NCBI GenBank assembly: GCA_028673005.1
Contig: CM054113.1
Coordinates: 65,362,850-65,426,849, forward strand
Origin: Tanypteryx hageni
Lineage: Eukaryota > Arthropoda > Insecta > Odonata > Petaluridae
Length of the DNA: 64,000 nucleotides
Direction of reading: 5' to 3'
Part shown: piece after piece, positions 47,200 through 58,079 of the stretch
How the letters are laid out: every line of letters begins with the position of its first letter
Position numbering within the stretch: position 1 is the first letter of the stretch
Made by a program: the position numbers and the translations under genes
The notes under the pieces: generated by a model
Seen by the model: only the letters and a program-made list of their open reading frames with translations
Told to the model about the DNA's origin: nothing
Databases searched by the model: none

Positions 47200-49591
47200 C
47201 AGTGGCGGCTCGTAGCTAAAATTAGTGGGGGTGCTGCTCCAGAAAATTTTTAGCCTTTGTTTTAAAATTGTGTAAAAGGAAAAAAACATGTTTAAAAAGA
47301 AAATTTATTCAGGAACTTGATAAAATCTTAACAAAAAAAACCAAACATTTTTTACTTACTTTAACTTAAATTGTTACAGTTCAAGCTTGATCTATTCATT
47401 TAAAAATGAAATCCATTCTTCTTGTTTTAATTTGCGCAAAAAGTTCAATAATTTTCTCCTTGATCTCTGGATGACAATTGAGGAAATTTTTCTCCATTGA
47501 AAGTACTGCAAGCGCATTTAGTCTTTCCGAATTCATAGTGCTTCTTAAAAAAGTTTTTATTCTTTTCAATGTTGAAAAGCAGCGCTCTGCCTCTGATGTA
47601 GTCATGGGAATTGTCAAGAGGATTTTTATCAGTTTCGTAATTTCACTAAAAACATCATCTAGATTATTTTCCAAGATAAATTTCAGCAGCTCAATTAATT
47701 TGTAATATTCATGAATATCAGTCCTACAATAGAATACTTTTAGTTCAGTTTCAAGCTTTTCTTTGTCAATCATGGGATAAGCTTCAGTGGTCAGTACTAT
47801 CTCTTTTGTGGGATGTTCATTCTTAAATCCAGTGAAGCATTTCTTGTTGAACAATTTAGCAGCTACTAAGTGTTTAGCGGAAGAATATCTGTCCATTATA
47901 TCAACACATATATAGTCACACACTTCCTTAACTTCTGCCATGAGTGTCTTTGAAGGATTCTCACAGTACTTTGAGTTTCTCAATTCTAAAATAGCAGTTT
48001 TGAAATTTGTTATATATTCATTAACTTTAAACACACTAATTTCTCGAGATTGCATTTGGTTGTAAATTATTTCAACATGAGGCATAATCTGATGAAAAAG
48101 CTCTAACCAAAACTTGAAATTATCATCATTCAGGCATTTTAAAATTCCTGTTGCTTCTGCAATGGTTTGATCTGCATTTGATGTTGACTGAATTTCAGTA
48201 AGGCAGTTTTTTAAAGGTTGCAAATTTTCATGAACTCTGTTTATGGTCCGTATGTTAAAATTCCACCTTGTAGAGGATGGACGTGGAATGCTGATGTCCA
48301 TATGTTTCCTGAGAATGGACACACGTTGTGGTGATCTTGAGAAGAATGTTGGAATAGCCAGAATGTTAGAGAAAAATATTCTTGCGTTTCGTGTAATACT
48401 TGCTGCATTTCTCATTATTAAATTAAGTTGATGTGCATAACAGTGAATGAAATGTGCATTACTATAAACTGCTTTTATTTTTGCTTGAACTCCAGCTTTT
48501 TTGCCTTTCATGACATAAATACCCCTGGATTTACTGAATCGTCTTTTTCATCATGTCCACGTAAGGGAGTTTCAAAGTTTCCACAAAAGTAAATGCAGTC
48601 TATTATTTTGGACAAAATTTCACGGTTCTTTTTAACTTTTATATTATGCTCATTGATTGAAAGTCTGTATGCCTCACTAAGTTTCTCCTTAATACTTACG
48701 GTTCCTAAAAGTGACAGTGAAACAACATTATCAACGTGCTTCTTTGACTTCTCATGCTTTTCAGTTTTTTCTTTCATTTTGTTTATATTTCTAAAACCAT
48801 CTTTTGTCCACGGTACATCACCTCCAAACAGCAAACACGGGAAGCAAAACTGCATTTTTTACTTCACAGCCACAAAGCCAACTTTTCCGTTGGTACCATT
48901 CAGAATTAAAGCTACGAATATATTTCTTGTTGTTGCTTTTGCCTGGCTGAGATATTAGAATATCAGGTGTTGAACGACCTCTTTTCTTAACTGTAACTTT
49001 CTCATGGAGAGATAGCTGTGAAAACTTAAGCTGTTGAAGTTCACTTACAGTCACAGAACTTATTTCTTGGGGATGCAAGGCCATGGTTAAAGTTTTCTGT
49101 TAAATAAAAGAACCGAAAAAAAAAATGAAACAAATAGAATAGCTGGAAGCAGAATAATAATCTAATTCTACACTTTATCACATTCAAGAATATGGTACAC
49201 GGTTTTTAAGCACAACACACGCTGAGTAAAAAAAAACTTCCTTCCACCATCACGCCAGAGCCGGCACTGCGAGAGCAACAGTGCTCTCTCTACCTGGCAG
49301 TCCCGCCTTCCTCCCCACCCCCCTCCTATGTGCGCATGCGCACAACAGTCAAACACCATGTCGCTGGCACTGTGAAGCGCACAGTTCCATACAAAGATTT
49401 TTGTATCTTTTTCATAAACTGGGGGATGGCTACTGAAGTACTGACATTAAGCTTAAGGAATATATATTGTACTACAAAAATAAAGAAAGTATTAAAGGAA
49501 AAAGGACTCATTATATTAAATGTTATCGATAATATCAAGTGGAAATAGGGGGTGCTGCAGTTCCGCAGTGCCTATACACGAGCCGCCACTG
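47200..49591 (-). mobile_element. hAT (A), 2392 bp, perfect TIR core and 8-bp TSD
   Basis: Terminal inverted repeats CAGTGGCGGCTCGT at both ends (left at 47200, right ending 49591). Flanked by the perfect 8-bp duplication gtccttat (47192-47199 and 49592-49599). Removing it restores the reading of hAT C across the site. Carries the transposase remnant at 47396-49084 on the minus strand. Confidence 0.95.
47396..49084 (-). pseudogene. hAT transposase (ZMYM1/DUF4371 type), frameshifted and internally deleted
   Basis: Three minus-strand frames. 49084-48818: start MALHPQEISSV and a WYQRKSWLCGC zinc-binding (TTF-type) segment. 48855-48508: CFPCLLFGGD, HVDNVVSLSLL and FETPLRGHDEKDDSVNPGVF. 48511-47396: an intact 371-codon frame from KKAGVQAKIKAVYSNAHFIH and CYAHQLNLIM to the C-terminal dimerisation domain (TTSEAERCFSTLKRIKTFLR). 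A one-base slip separates the first two. Between NPGVF and KKAGVQ the part with DUF4371 and the first catalytic Asp of this family is missing, so the copy cannot make a complete enzyme. The second and third frames overlap by four bases (ATGA). Confidence 0.9.
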
Positions 49592-49961
49592 GTCCTTATA
49601 TAAAGTCCCATTCTGCTCAAATCTTGACTTTAAGCATTCGATAGTAGTCTAATAATCTATTATGCACACAAATCTCAAATTCTTTATAAACATCAAATGT
49701 CGCTTCATCCAGGCCCGGACATAGAGCCCCAGGGCCCCTAGGCAGTTAACCTCCTTTTTGGTAAATTAGCAAAAAACAAACTTTACTTTTATTTTTTTAA
49801 CGTATTTTGACTTTAGAAAATAGACAAGCAGACTTAGAAATGAAATAGACAAGTACCAACTATACTTTTTTACACATTATAACTTTTACATTTACATATA
49901 ATTACAAGATTACATTGCCACGTGACAAACTTTCTTCTCTGCAAAGGAATGGATGACCTCA

Positions 49962-50953
49962 CTATAGTCCACAGACTGCATTATTTCTGACTATGTACAG
50001 CACAGAGAGTGAATTAAGCCTGTTCTCTTCTGTGGTAGATCTTAAATAATTCTTTACTCTCTTTAGCGCTGAAAACGACCGTTCTGCCGAACAGTTTGAC
50101 CCTGGTGTACACAACAGCATCCGGAGCGCTATTCCCACGTTTGGATAAATGCCCAAAAAGCCTTTTTCCAGGATGTACTTGTATAGCTCCAGTGACGATA
50201 ACCCTTTTCCCCCTGTAGCCTCAGCGGACAACAAATGAGCTCGCAGGTGCAGACACTCGTTTTCCAAAGTACCGTCCAAATCCCCCGGATAGAAGGCTTC
50301 CAGGTTCCGTGCTCCGTCACAGACGTCTTGAGATTCCAAACTATGTAGCTTCGTGAGAAAGTCAAACTTTTTACTTAACTTCTTGTAAGCAGAGCCATGT
50401 CTCTGTAGTTCTGCAATCAACCTGTCAATAATGACGTTGAAGAGGGTAACTCTGAATCTGTCCCTGCCGGAGAGCTCGACCTCATTTTCCTTTACTTCGT
50501 CAAACTGGGCCTTTCGCTTACGTTTCCTCTTCATATCGTATGAGTAGTTCTGTTCACCGCTTGTTTCCACAGCTTTCGACTCATAATGATCAAAGGTACC
50601 GACTTTCCTTATATCTTCTAGGTATGTTACCAAGGACCAATAAAGTTCAGCGATCGTACCCAGTTCGATGTTCACAGATTGCAGAGATTTGCTCACTTTG
50701 TTAAATCTTTCCAGGATATCATTCCACAGCAGGGTCAGGAAGCACATTTCCAGGGAGTCAATTGAATTAAAAAGACCTCAAGCCTCAGAACGCATAATGG
50801 TTTTTCACTTGTGTTACTGGCAATTATCTGAAGAGCTGCCATGATCTCATTCCAGGAGCAACAGAGACTTCGGAAGGCGTCACCCCGAGCAGACCATCTT
50901 GTCTGAGAAAGGCTCTTCACAATTGTTGAATTTGGCTTAAGTTGAGATAACAA
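49962..50953 (-). pseudogene. hAT transposase, C-terminal half, one frameshift
   Basis: The first frame (50953-50735) encodes VKSLSQTRWSARGDAFRSL, the TRWSAR block of ZMYM1-like hAT transposases. A slip near an A-run at about 50770 leads to the second frame (50747-49962): NDILERFNKVSKSLQSVNI, KRKRKAQFDE and the hATC dimerisation domain GSNCSAERSFSALKRVKNYL, ending NNAVCGL. The N-terminal zinc finger and first catalytic region are absent. The first frame opens on a non-ATG codon, so its true start is unknown. The promoter-like region lies directly upstream. Confidence 0.85.
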
Positions 50954-50987
50954 AACTTCCCATCTGTGTGTTGAGACCGAGAAAAAA

Positions 50988-50994
50988 TTATATA
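50988..50994 (-). promoter_or_regulatory. TATA-like box upstream of hAT B coding remnant
   Basis: Minus-strand TATATAA about 35 bases upstream of the first open codons and about 65 bases downstream of the nearest heat-shock element. An Inr-like CA lies within the expected distance. Position-based inference only. Confidence 0.45.
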
Positions 50995-51058
50995 GTCACA
51001 GGATAGTGGAAGTTAGTAGGGGTTCGACCAATCAGAATATATGGTAGTATCTACAATA

Positions 51059-51280
51059 TTCCAGAACGTTCCCTAATCGAACATTCTAGAATACAGGTCC
51101 ATGACATTCTAGAACATTCTTGAATGTTCCATAGTCTTCCACAGAGTTATAGAACATTCGACACTTTTCCCGAGTTTTCCAGGACTTTCGAGAACTTTCT
51201 ATACACATACAATAGCGAAATATCTAGAACCTTCGAGAATGTTCCTGTACTATCATTCACTAATCATTTCCAGAATATTT
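51059..51280. promoter_or_regulatory. Array of heat-shock elements (HSF sites)
   Basis: Alternating TTC and GAA blocks with exactly two bases between them: 51059-51071 (3 blocks, perfect), 51079-51091 (3), 51107-51129 (5, perfect), 51152-51159 (2), 51177-51199 (5, one mismatch), 51227-51244 (4, perfect), 51268-51280 (2 plus one imperfect). A further two-block site is at 51326-51333. HSF trimers bind three or more such blocks. The density is far above chance and each block keeps strict 5-bp phasing inside its cluster. Confidence 0.85.
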
Positions 51281-52231
51281 TATCTTATGAGATTATTCTA
51301 TAAAATCTTAAGACACTATACACTAGAAAATTCTATCACATTCTTTAGCTTCCGTCGCCAACACTACTTGTATCGTAACCTTAACTAACCTCAGCAAATT
51401 CGCGTGGAAGATAAAACCTTTGAGCCGCAAAATTGAAATTGATACAACTTTCTAACACACACTTTCAACGCGAACTGACAAGTAGTGACAAGTTATAGAA
51501 TGAAGTCAGGTGTGATGCAAAACAAACAAAGAACACAAACACAGTGTTGCCACTTGACTTGTCAAAAATTAACTATGGTCAATTATTTTCTATTTTGTTC
51601 GGAAAAATTGACATATTATTTTCCGTGTCCTCAATGTGTACCATTTCGGCCCCTGGTCAGGGGCCCCTGCCAAGGTTGGGGCCCTAGGCAGCTGTCTAGT
51701 TTGCCTAGGCAGAAGTTTGCCGCTGGCTTCATCACTTGTGCCTTCTCCAGGAATCCTCCTTCTCTTCCATTGTCTGTTTTCTGGAAAAAAACTCTTAAAT
51801 AACAATACTATTTAGCGGGCTTCGCTTTTCAAGTTCATCTATTGCCCAGTCAATGAAATCCATCACATTTGTTTTCACCCCTTCACAGTCCCATTGAATT
51901 TCAACCAGTTGATCTCGAGTACCCATTACCAACTGATGTGCTTTTAGCAGATCTATCCCAACAGTTTGCAGTAGTTGTTAAAGAAAAAACTTGAAGATAT
52001 ATGAATGCTGTCATTATTGTTTCATATTTTAATAGAAGTTCCTTATAAGACCTAGCTTTTGATCGCATATCAGAAGAAAAATTTTCTGCATATGCAATAG
52101 TATTGAGAGAGAGAATTACATCTACATACAGGGAATTCTGTGGATGTCCCCAAGAACCAAATATTTTAGTCAGTGCCACATCCTTTGCCCACCAACGTGT
52201 GTCACCAATAGTTTGTAAGCAGTGAGGATTA

Positions 52232-52497
52232 TTATTTCCGCTTGTTTGTGTATTTTTGGCTAATCAACCTCTTGGATTATTACAGCCATAACTCTTTCCA
52301 CACCGAACAATCACAATGGAGAAGGGAAACCCAGTGCTGGCATTAGCCTACTCTTAACAAAGAATACCAAGGGGGCCAATGGCTTAACGTCCCTTCCAAA
52401 GGATGGAATGCTGAATTTGTGTGATCTCCTCAAACCTTTTCAAGCAGCAGGTGAGTAGCAGCCAGCGTCCTAACCACTACACCACCGGCACCCCCTT
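52232..52497 (-). repeat. tRNA-derived SINE inserted in hAT C
   Basis: On the minus strand, from 52497, a tRNA-like head gccggtggtgtagtggttag contains an A box, and aaaggtttgaggagatc resembles a B box. The tail includes ttggctaatcaacctcttgg (given in plus sense). hAT C coding resumes on both sides (SYKRMNMWAQTSGKK to the right, LQTIGDTRWWAKD to the left), so this is an insertion. A related copy is split at 11868-13180. Confidence 0.7.
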
Positions 52498-53400
52498 CTT
52501 GCCACTTGTCTGAGCCCACATATTCATTCTTTTATAGGACTCCCTGAAAAAAACTGCAATTCAATTTAACAGAGAGAAATGTAGCTGAGTAGGCAATCAA
52601 GTGGTATCGATAATTACAAGATTTAATATATGACTGTAACACCAAACATGAATTTGTTCTGGTGACTCACTGCTTAACCAGGTTGAAAAGCCTTTGTAAA
52701 CACCTTGCATATTAGCTGCTCCATCTGTCGCATTGGCAATACCTTTACCTATATCTAGGTTATCATTCAGCATGCTTTTCAAAAGTTCATGTAACCCTTT
52801 TCCTGTACAGTCTATACAATTCGCAAGTGCTAGCAGCCTTTCCTTAACTCTGGACAGGTCGCGCAGCATCTGAGATGCGCCGGAAGAGTGAAGCCATGGC
52901 ATCTCGCAGACACCAAGCGACTTGTGCAGGGTTAATGCCTTTATTATCCACATATCTAATGACAACAGAGCATTGGTCTTTCACTGAAACATCTTGTCTT
53001 GTGTCCAGTTGTACTAAAAATATAGCAGCTTTCCTTACTTCATCAACTATAGCCCTCTTTGTTAATGAGGAAATAACCATTATGACATTGGTGACCTTTG
53101 TTTTGGATATCCGTGTTAAAGAACTACCATGATCTTTACTTCCAGACTTGTCTGCCATCTGTCTTTTTTTACCACTTTCTTTAAATGCCTCCTCAGTAAC
53201 GGTTCATATTTACTTATCAAAATAAGCAATTCTAGAAAGTTCCCATGGTCCATCAATGAATTATCGAGTGTATAGGCCGCTTCAGTTGTACTACTGCCTC
53301 TGTAACTTAGCCCCCATTTACCAATCAATTTCACTACTCGACTATTCTTTCCAAGTTCCATGAAAATCGGTCCATTGATGCACAAATTGCAAGTGGGACA

Positions 53401-53614
53401 TAGACAACCATTTCATAAGGCTATGTTTCCTTTGGAAACCAGCCTAAAAACAACTACTTAACAATGATATATAATCAATCATCAGATGCCTTTGCTTTAA
53501 GAAGGTAATGGCCATATAGAATTATTTAGCCCTTAAAAATGTTAAAAGATGTATCAAATTTAAAATAAATTTTTAGCTATCACTTTTGAAAAATAATTGA
53601 AGGTTTGAAAAACT
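53401..53614. other. Short spacer between hAT copies
   Basis: AT-rich, nothing recognised; the right terminus of hAT C may be decayed here. Confidence 0.3.
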
Positions 53615-55154
53615 CTGGGGCGAATCCTTCATGGAAGCAAGGGAACATTGCTTCCAAATTAGAAATTAAAATAATAATAACAGTAATAACAATAAAAATT
53701 ACTCATTCACAAGAGCAATTTGAGAACCACACCTTTAGTAAAACTATGCGACATTTTAAAAATCCACCGTGACAGCTGGCACCACACAATGGCCAAAAAT
53801 AACACTACTAGCCTACTAGGAAGCAAGAATGTTATTGCATACACATCGATGAGCCATTTGCTGTAGTATACGAGCAGAAACTAGGTGTCTGGTCTAGTTA
53901 TATTACAGTTTATATAACTCGCAATTCTGAAGTTTCGCGTGAACCTTCATGTTATAGAAGTGTTTGTGTTATAGTAGTGCATTAACAGATATTATTTTAA
54001 AACATTTTGGCTTGGATAGGAGGAATTTCGTGGTTTTTCTCCACGTAATCAAGTACTGAGTGGATGTCATTTTAAAATTGTAAACATGAGTGAACCGAGT
54101 GCCTCAAATGCTTCTGTTGTGCTTTCAAGCAACTCTGGTGAGGTTTCATGTTGTGCAGTGTGTAATTTATTAACGAAAAATTTTTCCGTCGAACAATTTT
54201 CAGGCAGAATGAAATTATCCAAACAGGTAGGCCAAAATCTCACCTAAATTTAAATATAAAAATGAAATCATGCCCAAGACATTTTAACATAGATATTTAT
54301 AAGTGTTGAATGGTTGACTGGATGTGAGAGCAAAGCAAAATAATTTTGTTGGCTGTGCTTACTTTTTTCGAACGAAAAAAACGCTTGGACTAAAACGGAA
54401 TTTTCCGATTTTAAATAATCTTCATAAGGTAATAAAGAGACATTCGATAAGTAAAGAAGATTTACAGTCAATTCCTCAAGAAAAAAACATTTGGAAGAAC
54501 TCAAATAGAACCTGTTTTAAATAAGCAGTTGGAAATTACTCATCACCAGCATAACGAAGCAGTAAAGAAAAATTGGGAAATGTTAAAAAGACTTATTGAT
54601 ATTGTTTGTTTTTTGGGAGAGCATGAACTTGGCTTTCGTGGTCATGACGAATCCAGTGACTCTGTAAATAAAGGTAATTACATGGACTTGGTCGAATTGG
54701 TTGCTAAATACGACGAAACTTTGGGAAACCATTTGGAACATTCTACAGTGTTTCGCGGCACGTTCAGTGCAATACAAAACCAGTGTTAGCAATTTATATT
54801 ATTTCATTAAAGAAAAGTTTCGACAAAGCTTACTCTCAAGGGGCAAAATTATGTGAATTAGCATTGACAATACCTGTGACCTATGCCTCAACTGAATGGA
54901 GTTTTTCAGCTCTCAAACATATCAAAACATTCGCGAGGAACTCCACAAATCAAGAAACACTCTAAATTATCTATTTTATTGATTGAAAAAGCCCTCATCA
55001 AAGAACTTTCTCAAAAACCTGTGTTCTATGATGATGTCATTGCAAAATTAGCAAAGAAGGAAAGAGGAATTCCTCTGCATTTCTCATAACAAGGTAAGAT
55101 CTGATTTTCATAATTAATTGCTTCCGTATCAAAAAATCTCAGGATTCGCCACTG
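53615..55154 (+). mobile_element. hAT (D), 1540 bp, perfect 8-bp TSD
   Basis: Left end CTGGGGCGAATCCTTCATGG; right end, inverted, CAGTGGCGAATCCTGAGAT. Flanked by the perfect 8-bp duplication gaaaaact (53607-53614 and 55155-55162). An inner gaagcaa/ttgcttc repeat lies close to the left end. Confidence 0.9.
54087..55089 (+). pseudogene. hAT (ZMYM1-like) transposase, broken, with internal deletion
   Basis: ATG at 54087 (MSEPSASNASVVLS). Then, across stops and frameshifts: WLTGCESKAK and CLLFSNEKNAWTKT (zinc-binding region), EITHHQHNEAVKKNWEMLKR, LGEHELGFRGHDESSDSVNK, KYDETLGNHLEHSTVFRGTF, SAIQNQC, and then directly the C-terminal block KLCELALTIPVTYASTEWSF and LSKLSILLIEKALIKELSQK. The central catalytic part between SAIQNQ and the dimerisation domain is deleted. 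Confidence 0.85.
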
Positions 55155-55162
55155 GAAAAACT

Positions 55163-55766
55163 ATATATTTATCAAAAGGTATAAATAAATAACACTATTT
55201 TTATACTTCTCGATCAGTTCTACTACAGTTAATACATTGGGAATGGACTAGCTCTGAATCAAAAAAATTATTTTAGCATAATTCAGAGCCAAGCATGTAT
55301 AAGATTAACAATACCACCATCTAATGCCATCAAACTAAAACAAGATATATCCACAAAGATCAGTGTCACAGCAAATGTGCATATTCCTCAATGTTGGGTC
55401 TCCTTTGATCATTGGCCATCCCATCACTTACGGGGTTGTGAGGGTGCCTGGTATGCCACTGTCAAAGCTGTTCATTTGAAAGAACGATTCAGTTAAACTT
55501 GCATAAAATTCAATATATTGTACAGAAAGAATGACAACTGTGGTGCAATGGTAATTAGCATACATAAAATCTTTACAAATATCAACACAATATCATTATC
55601 ATGGAGCAACAATCAAAAAGCTGATTAATGAGGCTACAAGGAAAGGGCTACCAGGACAATGGTAGACTATTTTTTTAGCATTCAAAAAATACAAGTTGCC
55701 TCATCATATTGGATGGAATTAATGATTGAATCTATCAATTTGAAGGATTGTGGAGAAGAAGACTAA
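55163..55766. other. Intergenic, nothing recognised
   Basis: AT-rich, no repeat partner or exon seen. Confidence 0.45.
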
Positions 55767-56645
55767 ATACTGTATTTACCCGAAACCAAGATGAGTTTTT
55801 TCCCAAATTTCAGCTTGCAAAAATCTGGGACTGTCTTAAATTCGAGTACGAAGTCGTATACTGTCAATACATTGCGGCCAATTGATCATGCGGCATTTCA
55901 TAGTGGGTCATGTCACACGACAAACTCATCGCCCGTCATTACATAGCATGGCAATTCATCGCTAGACAAATTTGTCACGTGACAATTTCGTCACGAGACA
56001 AATTGGAAGGCGAGACTCCGTGACTGGTGTACGGCAGGGGGATACACTGGTTGGATTGGGAGTCGCCCCTTGCTATACACCATCCAATGTGTCTCGCGTA
56101 ATTTGCAAAGAGAATTGCGATTCATTCTGGTATTATCAAAATATAGAGAATTTTTTTGTGGAAAAGTGTCTCCTCCTGCCGTTCACCAGCTATAGTGACT
56201 CGCTTTCCAATTTGTCTCATGACGAATATGTTGACAGATGAATTGACGCGCAACGATTTGACACGCAAATTCGATGAGTTGTAAGTAGGAAGTAAAGTAA
56301 CACGTTTCATCGGTTTTTTAAAACAAATTAAACATAAGATAAAATAATTTCATTTACTGAAAATTTTCATTGCAAACTTAAGATCCGGAATTCAATTATT
56401 ACAGTATTAATTTGTAAAAATACATTTAAAAGATGTTTTTTTCTCAAACAAAAATTTGTGACAAACCATTTCAATGAATGAACAAACTAATATACCTAAG
56501 CTGAATATGTGTGTTCGAAATATACACCAAATAGTCAGTGAGAAATTAGGTCATTAAAATCTTTTTTCTGTTTTGACAGTCTGCTAAAAGGGGGGGGGAG
56601 GTTGTCTTAGATTTGGGGTCGTCTTGATTCGGGTAAATGCGGTAT
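55767..56645. mobile_element. 879-bp palindromic MITE with ATACTGTATTTACCCGAA ends
   Basis: Left atactgtatttacccgaaac; right, inverted, ataccgcatttacccgaatc. Inside, a second inverted pair repeats the motif gacaaatt(tg)gtcacg (about 55965-56015 with 56200-56265). A run of G at 56588-56597. No transposase frame. Confidence 0.7.
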
Positions 56646-57754
56646 ATGAATAAAGAGACTAACATTGACTGAAATGATGAAAAAGGGCATAATAAGAGAA
56701 AAACAAGATACAATGGTAACAGACATAGAGAACTGAGAAGATGGACATAATTATTATCGAAGAAGAAAGATGAATGCAGGTGAGGAGGTTAACTGGTGTA
56801 GAAAAAATTAGTGGGAAACAAATATCAATATCTTTAGAAGAGGGTACATCAAAAGGTGTAAGAACAACAAATAGTTTGTTCTGAAGAAATGAGTATTTGG
56901 ATGAAAATTCACCAACTCTTTCGACTCAATCTTTTTGAGGAAGGGAATATTTAAAATAAGCTGGAAGAACATGATAAACACAATCACAATATTATCACGA
57001 TAATGCAAAGTTAGACATACTAAGCAAAGAAGGGAAAATTAGTTACAAAGAATGACCTTAGCCAAAAGTAAAATAAAGTTCCAGTTCTGTGAACAGTTTA
57101 CAAGAATTAAGGTAATGCCTGGGAAAACATGTTCATTTCACTGACACATACTGTCTACATTGATGACCTAGTGAGCAAGGTCTGAGATTCATATCTATGG
57201 ATAGCAATTCTTAGCTTTTAAAATGTGGTTTTATACAAACAAAGTATTTTCATCAAAATTAATACAAATTATCACGATATAAAATGGCACAAATATTCTA
57301 CCGACAAAAAACTACTGGAATTGGACTAGCATAACTGTAACATTTTTTGGCTATATTTTGGCTTGGTCATGAGGAATTAACATTAAATACAATAATTAAT
57401 ACAAATAAATGTCAATAATTATCACATCTGAGGTATGGCACATAAGCATTATTAATTATTTAGTAAAAAGCAATTTTATAAGCATATTTTTCATCCATTC
57501 TGACATTTTCCCACAAATCTGCCTAGCATGCACACACAAATAATTGCATGAATAACCAATAATACAATTATATTTGAGTCTTCAAAGAAAATTAGTATTT
57601 ATGCCTACTCAATTACTTTGATAAAATGAAACTGATACTTTTAAAAAGTAATTAGTTATGCCATTCGAAAAGTAAGTAGCATATGCATCATTAATCAAAG
57701 AAATGCTGTAAACAGTCTTAGAATAAAAATGAAACTTATTTTTCTTTCTTTTCA
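56646..57754. other. Intergenic, nothing recognised
   Basis: AT-rich; no gene or clear element. Confidence 0.45.
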
Positions 57755-57755
57755 G

Positions 57756-57784
57756 CAATGAATGGCAAACATAACGCATTTAAG
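57756..57784 (+). CDS. Candidate 29-nt plus-strand exon
   Basis: Excellent acceptor (tttctttcttttcag) followed by caatgaatggcaaac... and the donor GTAAAA. Could encode MNGKHNAFK and join, in phase, the next candidate at 57955. Without transcript support this remains a guess. Confidence 0.2.
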
Positions 57785-57954
57785 GTAAAATGGAGTGAAA
57801 CATTTATGAATGATAAGGAACAAAGATATCCAATCTTTTGGTAACAATGACAAACTACTTCAAGGCCAAATTGGCCTTACCTTCCCTTCTATATAAAAGC
57901 AGCAATTGTCTATCAAAATTTGCATGAGTTGTTAAACGTTTTTTTTCCTTTCAG

Positions 57955-58031
57955 TTGAAGAGCAACATCCAAAAACAGCTGCCAGACAACAATCACAGCT
58001 GGAGCCAAAAAGTGCAGATTCAACGGATTTG
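57955..58031 (+). CDS. Candidate 77-nt plus-strand exon
   Basis: Strong pyrimidine tract and tttcag acceptor, donor GTAAAT. Two of three frames are open (EEQHPKTAARQQSQL or LKSNIQKQLPDNNHSW). Product unknown. It lies antisense and just 3' of the GDPD1 stop codon, so it may also be chance. Confidence 0.25.
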
Positions 58032-58079
58032 GTAAATTCTCCATTATCCTATAGAATTACACTGGCAGAAAAAAATCAC

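Larger units (their letters stand above)
49710..51725 (-). mobile_element. hAT (B), 2016 bp, 8-bp TSD, with heat-shock-element array
   Basis: Left end CAGGCCCGGACATAGAGCCC; right end, inverted, CAGCGGCAAACTTCTGCC. Flanked by the perfect 8-bp duplication gcttcatc (49702-49709 and 51726-51733). The inner sequence holds a C-terminal transposase remnant (49962-50953, minus), a TATA-like box (50988-50994) and seven heat-shock-element clusters (51059-51280). ggccct/agggcc stretches lie near both ends. Confidence 0.9.
46968..53400 (-). mobile_element. Older hAT (C), ZMYM1-like transposase, interrupted by three insertions
   Basis: The left end CAGTGGTCGGCAACCTTTTT is a hAT terminus. Minus-strand coding pieces, right to left: KWGLSYRGS, TKRAIVDEVRKAAIFL, VVIRYVDNKGINPAQV (53385-52850), CIDCTGKGLHELLKS, NATDGAANMQGVYKGF, IHVWCYSHILNLVI (52850-52597), SYKRMNMWAQTSGKK before a SINE, QTIGDTRWWAKDVALTKIFG (52225-52140), then ELEKRSPLNSIV (~51800) and YKEFEICVHNRLLDYYRML (49700-49610). 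hATs A and B and a SINE sit inside it. Frameshifts and stops show it is dead. The right terminus was not found. Confidence 0.75.

Noticed and set aside
51485..51805. Open frames on both strands at the right end of hAT B
   Set aside because: They cross the TIR and target duplication into hAT C, so they cannot be one gene.
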